Of a stretch of 64,000 nucleotides of DNA, positions 1 through 9,017 are shown piece after piece. The notes beneath the pieces were generated by a model. It was not told where the DNA came from. It saw only the letters and a program-made list of their open reading frames with translations, and did not search any database. Source of the DNA: DASUPK01 sp963797265 (GTDB taxonomy: Bacteria > Actinomycetota > Thermoleophilia > Solirubrobacterales > 70-9); the NCBI GenBank assembly GCA_963797265.1, contig CAWCOY010000003.1, forward strand, positions 372,001 to 436,000, in the 5' to 3' direction. Both the position numbers and the translations under genes were made by a program. Every line of letters begins with the position of its first letter. Position 1 is the first letter of the stretch.

Positions 1-1
1 C

Positions 2-1968
2 GCCGAAGAGGCGCCTCACCGCCTACCTGTGCTGGTGGCGGTCGGCGCAGTCCTGATCACCCTGGGCACGCTCTGCTCCCAGAGGGCATGGCTGGCCGTC
101 GCGGGCATCGCGGTGGTCGGTTTCGTGATCCTCTTCGCCCGGCTGCTCGGCAGCTACTTCGCGTCAGGGGCATTCGCCGCGATGCTGCTGTTCATCATTC
201 CCCTCGGCGTGCCGGGGCCGCTCGACTCGATCCCGGACCGGCTCGCCGGGTGGGGCCTCGCGACCGCCATCAACATCGCCGCGGTGATGCTGGTGTGGCC
301 GCAGCGCCACAACGATCACCTGCGCGCCGGGGCCGCCCGAGCCTGCCGTGCGCTGGGCGACCTGCTCGATCCGGAGCTCCCCTCGAATTCCGCATCTCTC
401 AGGAGAGGGCTGAGACAGCGACCACCGCGGTCAGCGAGCTCCGCCTGACTTCGTCGGAACCCCGCTCCGGCCGACGCGGCCCTCGGAGGCCCTCGCATTT
501 CTGGTCGACGCCGTCGACCGCCTCCTCACGCTCGCCTCCGCCCCCGACCCGCATACCGATCCGTGCCGCGAGGAGAACCGGGACGGCCGGTCGGCCGCGG
601 CGGCCGTCCTCCGGTCGGGTGCCGACACGCTCGAGGGCCACGGCGGTGCGCTCCCGCTCGAGCGGCTCCAGCGTGTCAGCGAGGCGCTGGAGGAGGCGCT
701 CCCGTCCGGGGTCAGCGGGTCGGCCGCCAGTCACAGCACCACGGAGCTTCTCAAAGCGACCGAACCGTCCTTCCGGACGCGTGAAATCGCCTATTTGACA
801 CTGGAGATCGGCCTCAACGCCCTCCGCGCCGTCGGCGCGGCTGAGCCAGAGGCGTGGCGTTCGGCGACCCGCACGACCGCGGCCGTGCTGAAGGCGCATG
901 CGACACCGAGCTCGGCCTCGTTCCGAAACAGCGTGAGGGGCGCGATCTCGCTGGCCGCCGCTGTCTTGGTGATCGAGATCGCAACCGTGCAGCACGGGTT
1001 CTGGGTCGCTCTAGCGACGTTCTCGGTCCTCCGCTCTACGGCGCTCGGGACCGGATCCACGATCTTCGAGGCCCTGGGGGGCACCGCGATCGGGATCGTC
1101 ATCGGAGGTGCCTTCATCTACGCGATCGGCACCGACGAAACGGTTCTGTGGGCCCTTCTTCCAATCGCGGTGTTCCTCGCCGCGTACAGCTCACGGGCGA
1201 TGACCTTTGGCGCCGGCCAGGCCGGATTCACGGTGACGCTGCTGGTGCTCTTCAACATCATCGCCCCGACCGGCTGGCAGATCGGCCTGCTGCGCGTCGA
1301 GGACGTCGCGATCGGCTGCGGGGATCAGCCTGCTCGTCGGTCTGCTCTTCTGGCCGCGCGGCATCGACTCCCTGTTGCGTGAGAGCCTCGGCGCGGCCTT
1401 TGCGAGGGCGGCCGACTACGTTGCGGCGGCCGCTCAGCGGGTGGCCGGCGACGGAGACGGGATGGCGGATGAGACGTTCGGGGCCATCCAGGAGCGGGCG
1501 CGGAGCTCCGCCGATCGGCTCGACGACGCGTTCCGACAGTACCTGGTTGAGCCTTCGGCGCAGCAGGTCGACCGCGACAACCTCGCCACACTCGCCTCCG
1601 GTGCGGTCCGCGTTCGGCTGGCTGGGTATTCGCTCTCGAACCTGAGTCCCGCTCACGGCGGGGCGTCGTTCACACGCTGCGCGGGCGAACTCACCGCGGA
1701 GGCGGGCGACCTCCGCGCCTGGTACGGCGGCTTAGCGCAGGCCCTTGAGCGGCAAGGCGCAGTGTCTCCGCCCGATCCACCGGGCGACGCCAGCCCGGTG
1801 GTCAGGTGCGTCAGCAACGCGCTACCCGGCGGCGAAGATGCCGGACCGGGCCCCGCTCTGGGCCTCCTGTGGGCCGACCATCACCGGATGGACCTGTGGC
1901 GGCTCGGCGATGAGCTCGTAGCCCCGGCTTCGCAGCTGGCTCGCTCGGCGTCCGATGGGGCCGGTTAG
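2..1968 (+). pseudogene. FUSC-family membrane protein, left-truncated and frame-disrupted
   Basis: The gene runs in from the left edge. Hydrophobic helices typical of the FUSC/aromatic-acid-exporter fold occur twice: positions 29-330 (frame 2) and about 900-1330 (frame 3), the latter containing FWVALATFSVLRS and a Gly-rich membrane segment. Reading must move from frame 2 to frame 1 near 390, to frame 3 near 480, and back to frame 1 near 1320, where SLLVGLLFWPRG continues into the helical C-terminal domain ending at 1968. FUSC proteins have two such membrane/cytoplasmic halves, so the order of pieces is right but no single frame covers it. It is either a pseudogene or a stretch with three assembly indels. 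Substrate unknown; the family exports aromatic acids or other small molecules. Confidence 0.7.
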
Positions 1969-2756
1969 CCGGCGAGAGGCTGGCGGAACCCCGCGAGGAA
2001 CGCCAGGATTCGCCGCCAGGCGTCCTCGGACTCCTGCGCGAACTCGTCCTGCTTCTTGTCGAAGAAGGAGTGCGGCGCGCCGGGATAGGCGTGGATCTCG
2101 TGCTCGACCCCGGCGGTGGTGAGCTCGGATTCGAACTGGTCGATCTGTTCCTGCGGGATTGCCTGATCGGCGCCGCCGAAGAGGCCGAGCACTGGGCGTT
2201 CTGTGTCGGCGGCCTGGGTCAAGACTCCATGGCCCTCGAATCGCGAAGGGTCGAGGACGCCATACAGACCCACCACCCCTGCGAGATCCAGGTCGGGACT
2301 GGCCCCCGCTACGAACGAGATCGAACCGCCAAAGCAGAAACCAACGGTCACGGGCGGACCGATACCGAGGCGCCGACGGAGCTCCACCGCCGTGGCGGCG
2401 AAGTCGTCGAGCGCCTGGTCCAGCTTCACCTGCTGGCGATGGGGGCCGTAGTCGAATTCGTCGTCGCGTGGGCCGAGACCGGCGGTCCGCCCGTAGTAGT
2501 CGAAGGCGATCGCGTGATGGCCAGCTTCGGCGAAGCGCTCTGCCAGCTCGATGTAGAACGGGTAGAGCCCGCGGACGTCCGGAATGATCACGACGCCAGG
2601 CTCGCCGTCGTCAGGGGCTTGGGCGAGCGCCGCCGAGAACTCCGTCCCGTCGTCTGAGCTGAGCGTGAGCAGCTCGGCCGAGGCACCCCCGGAGATCGGG
2701 CCGCAGATCAGGTAAGCGGGAAGGTCGGGCGGGCGTGAGTCGAAGTCGAAGCACAT
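1965..2756 (-). CDS. Dienelactone hydrolase family protein
   Basis: 263 residues, an alpha/beta hydrolase of the dienelactone hydrolase (DLH) family. The nucleophile motif GFCFGG places Cys at about residue 141, as in DLH where Cys replaces Ser. The acid is Asp about 197 (GGADQ) and the base His about 229 (APHSFFD), with the usual spacing. Cytoplasmic; no signal peptide. Family members hydrolyse dienelactone in chlorocatechol breakdown, but many genomic paralogues act on other esters, so the substrate is open. It converges on the FUSC remnant, with the two stop regions overlapping by 4 nt. Confidence 0.85.
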   Translation of the reverse strand: MCFDFDSRPPDLPAYLICGPISGGASAELLTLSSDDGTEFSAALAQAPDDGEPGVVIIPDVRGLYPFYIELAERFAEAGHHAIAFDYYGRTAGLGPRDDEFDYGPHRQQVKLDQALDDFAATAVELRRRLGIGPPVTVGFCFGGSISFVAGASPDLDLAGVVGLYGVLDPSRFEGHGVLTQAADTERPVLGLFGGADQAIPQEQIDQFESELTTAGVEHEIHAYPGAPHSFFDKKQDEFAQESEDAWRRILAFLAGFRQPLAG

Positions 2757-2789
2757 GCCGCCCGGGACCCTACCCCGGCGACTGCGCCC

Positions 2790-4871
2790 CTAAGCGGCCT
2801 TGAGGGTGGCGCCGGCGTCGACCTGGAGTTCGTGCGCGATCGCCTCGCGGGCGGACTCAGGCTCCAGCACCACCAGCTCGCCGGCCCCCTTCAGGATCTC
2901 CCGGAGCAGCCAGTCGGTGCTGCCGAAGGGGACCTCGATCACGACGGCGTCGTCGGCGAGCTCCTCGATCACGGTGTGATCCTCGCGCGCCCAGCGCGCC
3001 CGCTCGGGTGAGACCCAGACCCGGGCGACGTCGGCGGCGGGGACGTTCTCGCCGGACAGCCAGGTCCCCTCGATCGCGGCGATCTCCTCGACCTCCGGCC
3101 TGGGCTCGAATGCCTCCTTCGAGATCTCGGCCTCCTTGATCCGGTCGAGCCGGAAGTGGCGGACGTCATCGCGGCGGCGATCGTAGGAGGCGACGTACCA
3201 GCCCTCCGGACCGTTGGCGAGCTGATAGGGCTCGATCTCGCGCTTGGTGAACTCGTCCTCGTTCTCCTTGTAGTAGTGGATCGAGAGAACCCGGCGACCC
3301 TCGATCGCCTTGTTCACCTTGCGCGCGACGTCGGAGTCGTCGCCGCCGGAGGCCGCGATCTCCAGCCCCTCCTCGGAGGGGTCGTGGCCGAGTGCCCCGA
3401 CGATCTTCTTCCGGGCGCTCACCAGGCCGCTCTGGGGGAGGTGGTCGCCGAACAGGTCGATGGCGGCGACGAGCGCCTTCGCCTCGAGCGGGAGCAGACG
3501 GGCGGGGCGGGAGAAGTTGTCGCCGTAGGGCTCCGCATCGACCTCGATCTCGTCGCCCTGGAGCTCCGCGTAGAGCACGTAGGTTCCACCGCCGAAGTTG
3601 ACGACGTTGAGGAGGTCGATGTCCTCGCGCAGCTCCTCCTCGCTGACATGCAGCCGCTCCTTGACGTCTGCCACCGGCAACCGGGCCTCTCCCTTGGCCG
3701 ACTCGATCAGCATCCCGGCCAGCGTCACCAGGCGGGCGAAGCGCTCCGGCCGGATCGAGGACTCCGAGCGCCCGTTTGAGCGCGCTGAGCGGGTCGGGGG
3801 CGGGACGGTCCGCACCACCTCGGCCGGCTCGAAGTCGGAGGAGTGGCGCTCGCTGAGCAGCTCGAGCCGCTCGGCGACCTCCTCGCCCAGCTCGGGCGGG
3901 TCGAGCACGGTCGCGTTCCGCCGCCAGTGCAGAACCCAGGCGACCATCTGGCGGCTGGAGGCGTACTCGGTCTCGAAGATCCGGCCCTTGCCGGGCGAAC
4001 CGTCTCCCCGGCCGGGATTCCGGAACTTCCCGTAGCCGCCGAAGTCACGCTCCACGAGCCAGGCGACGCGGTCGCGGATGAAGACCTTCGCCTCTCCCTG
4101 GATCTCGCCGAGCTGCCACTCGGCGCGGCGGGCGTAGTCCCGGCGGTCGAAGTCCTCCGGCGGCGAGAAGTCGTGTTCGGCCTTCGAGGCGTAGGAGACC
4201 TTGCCGCGAATCCGCGAAAGGCGGAAGACGCGCACCGCATCCCGCTCGTGGGAGTAGCCGATCAAATAGAACTGGCCGCCCCGGTAGACCAGGTGGAAGG
4301 GGTCGACCTTGCGCTTCTCTTCGGAGTCCCGCTCGATCGTGTAGTAGGTGAACTCAATCGTCTTCCGCCGGGAGATCGCGGTCTCGATCTTGGAGAGGCG
4401 CTGGGAGACCTCGGCGCCGTCGGCCTTGGCCGTCATCCGCACTTCGACCGAGGACTGCTCCGGCGCGGTCAGCGGGCTGGGACGCCCCCAGGAGACCTGC
4501 TGCAGCGCCAGCCGCAGCGGCTCCGCGTAGGCGAACTCGCCGTCCAGCAGCTGCAGCGCCGTCTGCAGCGCCGCCAGCTCGTCATCGCCGAAGCGGATCT
4601 CGGGCAGGTAGTAGTTCTCTGGCGGCAGCGAGTAGAGCTCCGACTCGTAGCCCTGCATGCTCTCGCCCGGCTTCTCCACCTGCAGGGTGATTCCGAGAGC
4701 GTCGAGCTCCGCGCGGTCGGCGTAGAAGCGCCGCGCGAAGGCGTCGTCGTTCATGTCGCTGTACCCCTCAACCTCACGCTTGATTTCGAGCGCCGACGTA
4801 GGCCTGCCCTGGGCCATGAGGTAGGAGATCAGCGAGAGCTGGCGGATCAGCTTCTCGGTGTCCTTGGCCAT
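2790..4871 (-). CDS. Tandem WYL-domain regulator, PafB-PafC-like fusion
   Basis: About 693 residues when started at the Met of MAKDTEKLIRQLSL; the open frame extends 40 codons further but that part looks like upstream DNA. Two HTH-plus-WYL modules lie in one chain. The first WYL core (KTIEFTYYTIERDSEEKRKVDP) sits near residue 170 and the second (RRVLSIHYYKENEDEF) near residue 530, each followed by an RxxRI-type strand (VFRLSRIRG and HFRLDRIKE). In mycobacteria PafB and PafC are two proteins from adjacent genes that activate the LexA-independent DNA-damage response; single-chain fusions exist in other actinobacteria. Role here is inferred as a transcription activator of DNA repair. It lacks proteasome neighbours in this window. 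Confidence 0.82.
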   Translation of the reverse strand: MAKDTEKLIRQLSLISYLMAQGRPTSALEIKREVEGYSDMNDDAFARRFYADRAELDALGITLQVEKPGESMQGYESELYSLPPENYYLPEIRFGDDELAALQTALQLLDGEFAYAEPLRLALQQVSWGRPSPLTAPEQSSVEVRMTAKADGAEVSQRLSKIETAISRRKTIEFTYYTIERDSEEKRKVDPFHLVYRGGQFYLIGYSHERDAVRVFRLSRIRGKVSYASKAEHDFSPPEDFDRRDYARRAEWQLGEIQGEAKVFIRDRVAWLVERDFGGYGKFRNPGRGDGSPGKGRIFETEYASSRQMVAWVLHWRRNATVLDPPELGEEVAERLELLSERHSSDFEPAEVVRTVPPPTRSARSNGRSESSIRPERFARLVTLAGMLIESAKGEARLPVADVKERLHVSEEELREDIDLLNVVNFGGGTYVLYAELQGDEIEVDAEPYGDNFSRPARLLPLEAKALVAAIDLFGDHLPQSGLVSARKKIVGALGHDPSEEGLEIAASGGDDSDVARKVNKAIEGRRVLSIHYYKENEDEFTKREIEPYQLANGPEGWYVASYDRRRDDVRHFRLDRIKEAEISKEAFEPRPEVEEIAAIEGTWLSGENVPAADVARVWVSPERARWAREDHTVIEELADDAVVIEVPFGSTDWLLREILKGAGELVVLEPESAREAIAHELQVDAGATLKAA

Positions 4872-5027
4872 CCGCGAGGCAGGATAGACCCGCCCCCGCG
4901 CCGCCCAATCCGCACCTATTACGGATAGGGAAACGATTTGCGCAATTTGCGTCGCCGTATCCCGCAAACCCCGGCGCCGTGCAGATTGCAATGCCGAAGC
5001 CCCGGGACGTCGCGATAGCGGTGACAG

Positions 5028-6074
5028 CTACGCCGCGCGAGAGCCGAAGAAGGCCGAGGAGTCGATCCCTCGGTCGAACCGCGACCAGCTCTCGCCCTCC
5101 GGGAGCTCCTTCTCGAGCCGGTCGAAGCTCCCCAGCTTGCCGCCGAGGTTGTCGATCGCGTGCACCAGGGTCGCCTCGCGAGTGGCTGGGACGACCGGCG
5201 AGCCGTGCTCGAGCTGGCCGTGGTGGGAGAGGATGATGTGGAGGATCGCCTGCGCGAGGTCGGGGTCGAAGCCGTCGATCCCCTCGATCTCGCGGCGGAC
5301 CAGGTAGTAACCGCGCGGGATCTCGCCCTCGAGCCGGCCCGCGTCGGTGAGCTCGATGGCGAGTGGGTCGTCGTTGTAGGCCTCGGTCTTGCCGATGTCG
5401 TGGAGCAGCGCCCCCGTGACCGCGATCTCGCGGTCGATGCCCGGGAAGAAGTTGGCGGCCGCGCTCACAGCCTGGGCAACCGAGAGGGTGTGCTCGAGCA
5501 GCCCGCCGGCATAGGCCTGGTGGTAGTGCTTGGCGGCCGGTGCGTCGCGGAAGCGGGCCCAGCTCTCCGTCCCCTCGCCGAAGAAGCGCTCGAGCAGGGC
5601 GTGCAGCGAGCCGTTCTGGACGGTGGCGATCAGCTCGCGCAGGTCGGCCTCGAGCAGCTCGACAGACCGCGCCGGTCCCTCGGCCAGCTGCTCGGCGTCG
5701 TACTCGCCGGGGCCCGCGGCGCGGACCGCGGCGAGCTTGATCTGCCGGCCGAACTGGGGGTGGATCGAGAAGCTGCCGCTCACCAGGACGATCGAGCCCG
5801 GGGCGCAGACCTCGAAGCACTCGGCGACGCCTTCCCAGGCGACCGCCGGGACGGTCCCCGTCTTGTCGGCCAGGACAACGCGGAGGTAGTGCTCCCCGTT
5901 GCGCTTCTGGCGGCGCTCTCGCTCGCGGACGACGAACGCGCCGCCGACCTCATCGCCGTCGGTGAGCTCCCGCAGGGTCACGCAGACCTCCGTCGCCGGC
6001 TTCGGCGCGGTGCCGTTCCCGTTTCCGCTGTCGAACAGGCTTTCCGCCATGCCCAATTGAAAGTAGAGGCGCAT
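5028..6074 (-). CDS. OB-fold/HD-domain 3'-5' exoribonuclease, YhaM-like
   Basis: 348 residues. The N-terminal third is an OB-fold nucleic-acid-binding domain (LTDGDEVGGAFVVRERERR through ADKTGTVPAVAW). The C-terminal part is an HD phosphohydrolase with GGLLEHTLSVAQ, the metal-binding ALLHDIGKTEA and ILSHHGQLEHGS. This architecture is that of YhaM/Cbf1 3'-5' exoribonucleases. A start at the second Met (MAESLFDSGNG, 6050) is equally possible. It stands alone, divergent from the CDP-alcohol phosphatidyltransferase 46 nt away. Confidence 0.82.
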   Translation of the reverse strand: MRLYFQLGMAESLFDSGNGNGTAPKPATEVCVTLRELTDGDEVGGAFVVRERERRQKRNGEHYLRVVLADKTGTVPAVAWEGVAECFEVCAPGSIVLVSGSFSIHPQFGRQIKLAAVRAAGPGEYDAEQLAEGPARSVELLEADLRELIATVQNGSLHALLERFFGEGTESWARFRDAPAAKHYHQAYAGGLLEHTLSVAQAVSAAANFFPGIDREIAVTGALLHDIGKTEAYNDDPLAIELTDAGRLEGEIPRGYYLVRREIEGIDGFDPDLAQAILHIILSHHGQLEHGSPVVPATREATLVHAIDNLGGKLGSFDRLEKELPEGESWSRFDRGIDSSAFFGSRAA

Positions 6075-6119
6075 CCGGACCGAACTCTCCGGCCGATGCG
6101 GTGAGCAGACTGCCCGGCG

Positions 6120-6808
6120 ATGGCCGAGGAGGGCAAGAAGGGCGTCGAGGCCGAGCGCGAGCCCAACTTCCTGCTGGCACGCCTGGAGCGGCGCTTCCTG
6201 CCCTGGGCCGCGGGCAAGCTGCCGCGCCGGATCCTGCCCGACGACATGACCGCTCTCGGCGTGCTGGCGGCCTTCGGGGTCTGGCGGCCTACCAGCTCTC
6301 CAACCAGGGCAGGGGCTGGTTGTGGGTGGCGAGCGGGCCGCCGGTGGTCCAGTGGATCGGCGACAGCCTGGACGGGACGCTGGCCCGGGTGCGCGGCATC
6401 CAGCGGCCGAAGTACGGCTACTACCTCGATCACATCGTGGACGCGATCGCGATCGCGGCGATCGGTCTCGGTCTCTCGCCCTTCATGCTGCTCTCGTTCG
6501 GCGCTTTGATCGTGGTCGGCTACCTGATCCTCTCGATCAACGTCTATCTGGAGAGCATGGCCTTCGGCCGCTTCAGCCTCGGCTACGGACTGCTCGGGCC
6601 GACCGAGATCCGTCTCGTCCTGATCTTGATCAACACGGCGATGGCGATCGGCCTGGGACTCGACTTCCGCCTCCTGGAACTGAATCTGACGGTCTTCGAC
6701 GTAATCGGCCTCGTGGTCGTTGCCGTGATGCTGGCTCTGCTAACCGTGAGGGTGTTCGGCAACCTGCGCGAGTTGGCGAAGGAGGAGCCATCGGCACCAA
6801 GGAGGTGA
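6120..6808 (+). pseudogene. CDP-alcohol phosphatidyltransferase, frameshifted
   Basis: The N-terminus reads MAEEGKKGVEAEREPNFLLA from 6120 in frame 3. Near 6280 the homology moves to frame 2, starting AAYQLSNQGRGWLW and running to the TGA at 6808. The family signature is intact after the shift: DG-TL-AR, nine residues, then GYYLDHIVD, the metal- and CDP-binding Asp set of phosphatidyl transferases, followed by hydrophobic helices. The product would transfer an alcohol onto CDP-diacylglycerol in the membrane. Because only one indel separates two otherwise well-kept halves, a sequencing error is as likely as real inactivation. Its TGA overlaps the GTG start of LtrA. Confidence 0.75.
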
Positions 6809-7953
6809 GAGACGAGGAGCTTCGGGTCTCGACGCTCGAGCTCTTCTTCGACCTCGTCTTCGTCTTCACGATCACGCAGCTGACTGCAGTGCTGGTGCAC
6901 CACCCGACAGGCGAGGCGCTAGCCCAGGTGGTCCTGATGCTGACAGCGATCTGGTGGATGTACGGCGCCTTCGCCTGGCTCACCAATGCGGTTCCGCCGG
7001 ACCGGACCGCACTCCGCCTTCCGCTGCTCGGCGGGATGCTGGCCTTCTTCGCGATCTCGCTGACCATCCCCACCGCCTTCACGGAGGACGGCGTCGTTTT
7101 CGCCTGCGCCTACCTGGTCGTGATCGCCGTCCACACGGTCCTCTACATGCAATCCGCCACCTGGACGGTGGCCGGCGTCTGGAGCTTCGCCCGGATGAAC
7201 ATGGTCGCGGGGGCCCTGATCCTGCTGGGAGCGATCATCGGCGGAGCCACCGAGTACGTGCTCTGGGGCCTTGCCGTCGCGCTCTTCGTGGTGGTCCCGG
7301 CCATGGTCCCCGAGGAGGCCGGCTGGATCCGACCCGACCACTTCGTCGAGCGGCACGGCCTGGTGGTGATGGTGGCCCTCGGCGAGTCGGTGGTGGCGGT
7401 CGGGATCGGCGCGTCCGGCATCGACGTGAGCTGGCAGATGCTGGCTGTGGCGACCCTCGGCCTCATGTTGAGCGCCGAGCTCTGGTGGGTCTACTTCATG
7501 GGCGACGACCAGGAGGCGGAGAACGCGCTGCACGCCATGGTTCCGACGAGGCGCCAGTTCTTCGCCACGAACGTCGCCTACTTCTGGGCTCACCTGGTGA
7601 TGCTGCTCGGCATCGTCTGTCTCGCCGCGGGCCTCGAGCGGGCGATCGGCCACGCCTTCGATGAGCTCAGCTTCGCCCGCTCCCTCGAGCTGGCGGGCGG
7701 TACGGCGCTCTATCTCGCGGGACACGCATTCTTCCGCGTGGTGCTGGGGCTGCCCTTCAAGCCCTGGCGTGCACTGGCGCTGGCCCTCGCTCTCGCGACG
7801 ATCCCACTGGGGACGGCGACCTCGGCGCTGGCTCAGCTGGCGGTACTGGTCGCCGCGCTCGGCGCGTGCATCGCCGCCGAGGCGGTACTGGAGGAGAAGA
7901 CCACCGGCGGCCGCTCGCAGACCCTGTTGCGCCCCTCGGACTTGGCCTCGTAG
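6805..7953 (+). CDS. Low temperature requirement protein A (LtrA) family membrane protein
   Basis: About 382 residues with roughly a dozen hydrophobic helices. The N-terminal family motif LELFFDLVFVFTITQLT appears at residues about 11-27, directly after a GTG start at 6805 that overlaps the upstream TGA. This start leaves the expected short polar head; AAGGAGG lies immediately upstream with almost no spacer, so translation may depend on coupling to the preceding gene. Further conserved pieces are FARMNMVAGALIL and the polar HFVERHGLVVMVALGESVVA. The function of LtrA proteins is not established beyond an early link to growth at low temperature in Listeria. Confidence 0.8.
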   Translation: MRDEELRVSTLELFFDLVFVFTITQLTAVLVHHPTGEALAQVVLMLTAIWWMYGAFAWLTNAVPPDRTALRLPLLGGMLAFFAISLTIPTAFTEDGVVFACAYLVVIAVHTVLYMQSATWTVAGVWSFARMNMVAGALILLGAIIGGATEYVLWGLAVALFVVVPAMVPEEAGWIRPDHFVERHGLVVMVALGESVVAVGIGASGIDVSWQMLAVATLGLMLSAELWWVYFMGDDQEAENALHAMVPTRRQFFATNVAYFWAHLVMLLGIVCLAAGLERAIGHAFDELSFARSLELAGGTALYLAGHAFFRVVLGLPFKPWRALALALALATIPLGTATSALAQLAVLVAALGACIAAEAVLEEKTTGGRSQTLLRPSDLAS

Positions 7954-8963
7954 AGCGCCTCGTCCGCTGCGGCAAACACGCGGTCATAGTCGAAGCCCGC
8001 GCCGCGCGCGGACGCGCTCACGCCAAAGCTGATCGTCAGCTGGGTGTTGTCTCCGACGGTGCCTGCCGCGATCGCTCGCCGAAGACCCTCGGCGAGTTCG
8101 GCGCATTCCCGGGTATCGGCGCCGGGCAGCAGGATGAGGAACTCCTCGCCCCCGATCCTGTAGGCGAGGTCGAAGGCGCGCAGTTGCTTGCGAAGGAGGT
8201 AGGCGACATCGGTGAGCGCGGCGTCCCCGGCGGCGTGGCCCTGGGAGTCGTTGATCCTTTTGAACTGGTCGAGGTCCCCGAGGATCATGCCCACTGGCTC
8301 GCCGGTTACCTCCGACTGCTGGGCGAGCTCGCTCACGCGGTTCATGAGAGCCTTGCGATTGAGCATCCCGGTGAGGGCGTCGATCACGGCCTCCCCTCGG
8401 TGATGCATGTCGGATTCCATCAGCGCCGTCGAGAGAACGGCGATCGCCAGGATCAGGGCGAGCGGGGCGAGCACCAGCGGCGGGGAGTCCAGGACCGCTC
8501 CGGGGTCCTGTCCGAATGCGACGGTGAGCAGCAGGGCAATCGCGATCGCGACACCGACCATCACTCCGCGCAGCGAGAAGCGGGCGCTCAGGGTCACCAC
8601 CGGGATGGCGATCCAGGAGAGCGTCGCGACATCGGGCCCGCCAGTTAGCGCCACCGCGCCGGCGATCATCACCTCGGAGCCCACCCAGGCCCCGAACATC
8701 AGGTACTCCGGCCGTTTGGTGCTCTGCAGCCGCGCGTCGGCCGCCAGGAAGAACCCGGCTGCGCCAGCCAAGGGGACCAGCGTCCACCACCCGATCCAAG
8801 GCGCGCCCGCGATCAGGGCGATGGCCAGGATGCCCATCGCGACCCGGCGCACGGGCTTGATGCGCTCCTCCATATCGAGCAGGCGCTCGCGGTCGAAGTC
8901 GTCTCGGCATAGCCAGGAACCCGACATGCATGAGAAATCGGCCCCATTCGCCAACCCAGCCAC
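7833..8963 (-). CDS. GGDEF-domain diguanylate cyclase, membrane-bound
   Basis: 376 residues. About six hydrophobic helices (residues 40-180) precede a GGDEF domain beginning DALTGMLNRKAL. The active-site loop is GGEEF within YRIGGEEFLILL, so cyclic-di-GMP synthesis is likely. The metal-binding ILGDLDQFKRIND is also kept. No obvious RxxD inhibitory site stands out. The last 25 or so residues (Ser/Ala-rich) run into the 3' end of LtrA on the other strand, giving a 121-nt convergent overlap. Confidence 0.82.
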   Translation of the reverse strand: MAGLANGADFSCMSGSWLCRDDFDRERLLDMEERIKPVRRVAMGILAIALIAGAPWIGWWTLVPLAGAAGFFLAADARLQSTKRPEYLMFGAWVGSEVMIAGAVALTGGPDVATLSWIAIPVVTLSARFSLRGVMVGVAIAIALLLTVAFGQDPGAVLDSPPLVLAPLALILAIAVLSTALMESDMHHRGEAVIDALTGMLNRKALMNRVSELAQQSEVTGEPVGMILGDLDQFKRINDSQGHAAGDAALTDVAYLLRKQLRAFDLAYRIGGEEFLILLPGADTRECAELAEGLRRAIAAGTVGDNTQLTISFGVSASARGAGFDYDRVFAAADEALYEAKSEGRNRVCERPPVVFSSSTASAAMHAPSAATSTAS

Positions 8964-9017
8964 CGTAGAAAGCCGAAGTGAGCCATTCGTCCAGGCGCCT
9001 TGCAGGCGGAATTACGC

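Noticed and set aside
3843..4928. 361-residue plus-strand open frame opposite the WYL regulator
   Set aside because: Antisense shadow; the WYL domains on the minus strand are unambiguous.
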